From NCBI GenBank assembly GCA_964654125.1, contig CAZZGG010000037.1:1-23235 (forward strand): a stretch of DNA of 23,235 nt. Reading direction: 5' to 3'. The notes beneath the pieces were generated by a model. That model saw only the letters and a list, made by a program, of their open reading frames with translations, did not search any database and was not told the origin of the DNA. This DNA is from JAAYBY01 sp964654125 (GTDB lineage: Bacteria; Bacillota; Clostridia; Saccharofermentanales; UBA5734). Position numbers and translations under genes: made by a program. Shown in pieces: positions 21,401-23,235 of this stretch; within the stretch, counting starts at the first letter, position 1; every line of letters begins with the position of its first letter.

Positions 21401-22336
21401 ATGCGCATAACTAACGGGATGCTGTCGCGCAACCTGATGAACAGCTTGAATAATAACCTGGGTGACCTGGCCAAATACCAGATGCAGGCCTCCAGCGGTA
21501 AGAGGCTGCTCAAGCTTTCTGATGATCCGATCGGGATTATTGCCAGCATGAATGCCCGGGGCCGCCTGGCCCAGATTGAACAATACCAGAAGCGGGTTGA
21601 TGCTGGCCAGGAGTATCTGGTCCAGTCGGAGACCTCTGTCATGGAGGCCAATGCTGCAGTCCAGGAGGCTTATTATACAGCCGTCCAGCTGGCTAATGGC
21701 TTTTTGACTGGCCATGATAAGACTGCTGCAGGTGAGTTGGTGCGTGAACTGCGTGACCATGTCCTGTCCCTGGGTAACAGCACCTTTGGTGATACCTATA
21801 TTTTCGGTGGTTTTAATACCAAAAAAGCCCCTTTCACAGTTGATGAGAATGGCAACATCTTATATAACGGCCTTAATCTAAAAGATGCTGGCAATCCTGA
21901 TCTATTGGCGATTGCTGACCAGAATATCAAGTATGAGATCGGCCCGGGTAACCAGATTGATGTTTCCTTTAACGGTATCCGTCTGCTCGGTATGGGGCCG
22001 GATAATATCTATTCTGTGCTGGATGATCTGCATACTGCCTTGCAAGAAGACGCTCCACCAGATGAGATCGCCAGTTTTGTCGGCAAGCTGAAGGAGAGCC
22101 AGAACCATCTGCTCAGCCTGGCAGCTGAGATTGGCGGCAAGAGCAACCGGCTGGAACTGGTCAAGGCCCGCTATGCGCAAGATGAGCTTAACTACATCAA
22201 GATGAGGTCCAATGTCGAGGATGTAGACGAAGCTGAGGCCATCATGAATTATAAGATGGCCCAGACTGTTTATACTTATTCCTTGCAGGTGGGAGCCAAT
22301 ATCCTGCGTACTTCTTTGCTGGATTTTTTAAGATGA
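21401..22336 (+). CDS. flgL: Flagellar hook-associated protein 3, FlgL
   Basis: The 311-residue flagellin-like protein begins MRITNGMLSRNLMNSLNNNLGDLAKYQMQASSGKRLLKLSDDP, the FlgL N-terminus with the SGKR..SDDP flagellin-family motif. It contains LGNSTFGDTYIFGGFNTKKAPF, diagnostic for FlgL, and ends with MNYKMAQTVYTYSLQVGANILRTSLLDFLR. FlgL sits between FlgK and the filament. It starts 18 bases after flgK, with GGGGAGAAGG before the ATG, and is followed by an 83-base leader for fliW. Confidence 0.96.
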   Translation: MRITNGMLSRNLMNSLNNNLGDLAKYQMQASSGKRLLKLSDDPIGIIASMNARGRLAQIEQYQKRVDAGQEYLVQSETSVMEANAAVQEAYYTAVQLANGFLTGHDKTAAGELVRELRDHVLSLGNSTFGDTYIFGGFNTKKAPFTVDENGNILYNGLNLKDAGNPDLLAIADQNIKYEIGPGNQIDVSFNGIRLLGMGPDNIYSVLDDLHTALQEDAPPDEIASFVGKLKESQNHLLSLAAEIGGKSNRLELVKARYAQDELNYIKMRSNVEDVDEAEAIMNYKMAQTVYTYSLQVGANILRTSLLDFLR

Positions 22337-22352
22337 GCAGCAATAATAAGCA

Positions 22353-22408
22353 ACAGCTTTGCCTTTGCATCTTGGCAGCTGTATGTATACAATAGCCTTG
22401 AGCAAAGG
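22353..22408 (+). promoter_or_regulatory. Structured leader before fliW, with possible promoter
   Basis: Two mutually exclusive pairings are possible. One is ACAGCT (22353-22358) plus GCC (22361-22363) with GGC plus AGCTGT (22374-22382). The other is CCTTTGC (22362-22368) with GCAAAGG (22402-22408), which would bury the AAAGGA ribosome binding site of fliW. TTGCAT, 17 bases, TACAAT (about 22366-22394) could also act as a weak sigma-A promoter. Confidence 0.4.
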
Positions 22409-22419
22409 ATGGTGATTTT

Positions 22420-22902
22420 GTGTTTATCGAAACAGAACGCTTTGGCTCTTTTGAAATGGACGACAGTAAAGCGATAAATTTTCCAGCTGGTCTGCCCGGC
22501 TTTGAAGATCTGCATGTCTTTGTCATTATCAAGAACAAAGAGACTCAGCCGATTTACTGGCTGCAGTCAGCAGAGAATAAATATATTGCCCTGCCGGTGA
22601 TTGTTCCTTTTGAGATTATCAGCGACTATATTATCCAGATCCGCGATGATGAATTGCGTGAGCTGAAAGTTGAGTGCCAGGATGATCTCCTGATCACCAA
22701 CGTTGTGGTCATCCCGGAGGATGTGACCAAGATGACAGTCAATCTGGCTGCCCCCATCGTGATTAATGCTAAAATAGGTGTGGGCAAGCAGATTATTATT
22801 GACGCCAAAAGCATGCCGATCCGCTTTCCCATTTATGAGGCCATGCTGGATGCTATGAAAGGGGGCAGTGAAGATGCTGGTGCTGTCGCGCAAGACGGGT
22901 GA
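22420..22902 (+). CDS. fliW: Flagellar assembly factor FliW (CsrA antagonist)
   Basis: The 160-residue protein matches FliW throughout: FGSFEMDDSKAINFPAGLPGFEDLHVFVII near the N-terminus (the INFPxGLPGFE motif), IYWLQSAENKYIALPVIVPF, and VVVIPEDVTKMTVNLAAPIVIN in the C-terminal half. FliW binds CsrA at an allosteric site and frees the flagellin mRNA; flagellin in turn binds FliW, giving a partner-switch loop. It starts at GTG 22420, with AAAGGA and GGTGA upstream. It overlaps csrA by 29 bases, longer than a usual coupled overlap. Confidence 0.95.
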   Translation: MFIETERFGSFEMDDSKAINFPAGLPGFEDLHVFVIIKNKETQPIYWLQSAENKYIALPVIVPFEIISDYIIQIRDDELRELKVECQDDLLITNVVVIPEDVTKMTVNLAAPIVINAKIGVGKQIIIDAKSMPIRFPIYEAMLDAMKGGSEDAGAVAQDG

Positions 22903-23122
22903 GTCAATCCTGATCGGAGAAAATGTCAGTATTGAGATCACGGCCATTGAAGGTGACCGGGTCTACATTGGAATAGATGCCCCCTGGGATGTGCGCATCT
23001 ACAGAAAAGAGCTGCTCCAGCAGACAATTGACCTGAACAAGCTGGCGGTCAATTCGCCCGCTGACCTGATCTTCAGCCGTTTAGTCGAAAGAGAGTCGGT
23101 TAAAAAAGATCAGGACGAATGA
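22874..23122 (+). CDS. csrA: Translational regulator CsrA
   Basis: The 82-residue RNA-binding protein begins MLVLSRKTGESILIGENVSIEI and continues VYIGIDAPWDVRIYRKEL, covering the two RNA-contact strands; the critical arginine of the VxxxRxEL motif is kept, although the usual HREE is YRKE. CsrA blocks translation by covering GGA-containing ribosome binding sites, typically that of flagellin mRNA in this group. A C-terminal extension of about 25 residues (SRLVERESVKK) is where FliW usually binds. ATG 22874 has AGGGGG eight bases upstream; an in-frame GTG at 22868 is too close to it. It is the last gene of the operon, and flagellin probably lies beyond the window. Confidence 0.95.
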   Translation: MLVLSRKTGESILIGENVSIEITAIEGDRVYIGIDAPWDVRIYRKELLQQTIDLNKLAVNSPADLIFSRLVERESVKKDQDE

Positions 23123-23131
23123 GACAAGAAC

Positions 23132-23177
23132 AAAAAAGCTGCCTTAGAAAAAAACTTGCTTTCAGGGCAGTTTTTTT
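23132..23177 (+). terminator. Intrinsic terminator after csrA
   Basis: AAAAAAGCTGCCTT pairs with AGGGCAGTTTTTTT, giving a stem of about 13-14 pairs with two G-T wobbles, followed by seven T. It begins about ten bases after the csrA stop and ends the rightward flagellar operon. The remaining ~58 bases show no recognisable gene; a TAAA at 23186 has no matching GCCGATA-type -10. Confidence 0.85.
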
Positions 23178-23235
23178 ATGCTCCTTAAAGGAAAAACTTA
23201 GTGCATTAGCCCTTGTTGCATCAGCCAAGCAACCG

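Noticed and set aside
23178..23235. Start of a flagellin promoter/leader after the csrA terminator
   Set aside because: TAAA at 23186 has no GCCGATA-type element at the right distance, and the window ends.
1..23235. CRISPR array, tRNA/rRNA, insertion sequences, prophage or defence genes
   Set aside because: No repeat-spacer pattern, cloverleaf, transposase motif or phage-like protein was seen.

Overview
The window looks like the chromosome of a motile Gram-positive bacterium, most likely a clostridial member of the Bacillota. The evidence is FliY (CheC-like plus FliN) instead of plain FliN, FlbD/SwrD, the motA-motB pair inside the fliF operon, the order yvyF-flgM-flgN-flgK-flgL-fliW-csrA, strong AGGAGG-type ribosome binding sites and frequent TTG starts. 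Base composition is roughly balanced. No rRNA, tRNA, CRISPR array, transposase or phage gene was seen.

Layout. (1) Bases 1-763 hold the first ~60 codons of a glycine dehydrogenase subunit 1 gene (gcvPA) that stop abruptly. They face a membrane protein gene whose C-terminal zinc ribbon lacks its last cysteine. Both genes break at the same point, about 195-210, so this looks like a rearrangement or assembly junction. (2) Bases 764-3964 run rightward: a small helical protein with a probable non-canonical start and its own promoter/operator, then an acyltransferase-zinc ribbon-PH-like fusion overlapping a GltS-type sodium/glutamate symporter. (3) Bases 3954-16730 are a leftward flagellar operon, in transcription order fliF-fliG-fliH-fliI-fliJ-ylxF(motE)-fliK-flgD-flgE-flbD-motA-motB-fliL-fliM-fliY. 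(4) Bases 16731-17154 are a ~420-base divergent control region. (5) Bases 17155-23122 are a rightward late flagellar operon, flgF-flgG-yvyF-flgM-flgN-flgK-flgL-fliW-csrA, closed by a strong terminator.

The leftward operon makes the MS ring, switch complex, export ATPase with its regulators, hook with cap and length control, and the stator. The rightward operon makes the rod, hook-filament junction, junction chaperone, anti-sigma factor FlgM and the FliW/CsrA pair that controls flagellin translation. Together they cover most of the basal body-hook-junction path. Missing from the window are flgB, flgC and fliE (normally before fliF), cheY and the export gate genes fliOPQR/flhBA (normally after fliY), and flagellin, fliD, fliS and sigD. 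The clostridial fla/che locus is therefore split in this genome, and fliY runs directly into the end of gltS.

I do not see a wholly new system. The most informative oddities are the chimeric left end, the small gene with an apparent ATC/ATT start, the structured leader with terminator-like hairpins ahead of fliF, the structured fliW leader, a FliY without the N-terminal CheY-P docking peptide, and the many TTG starts in the basal-body operon.
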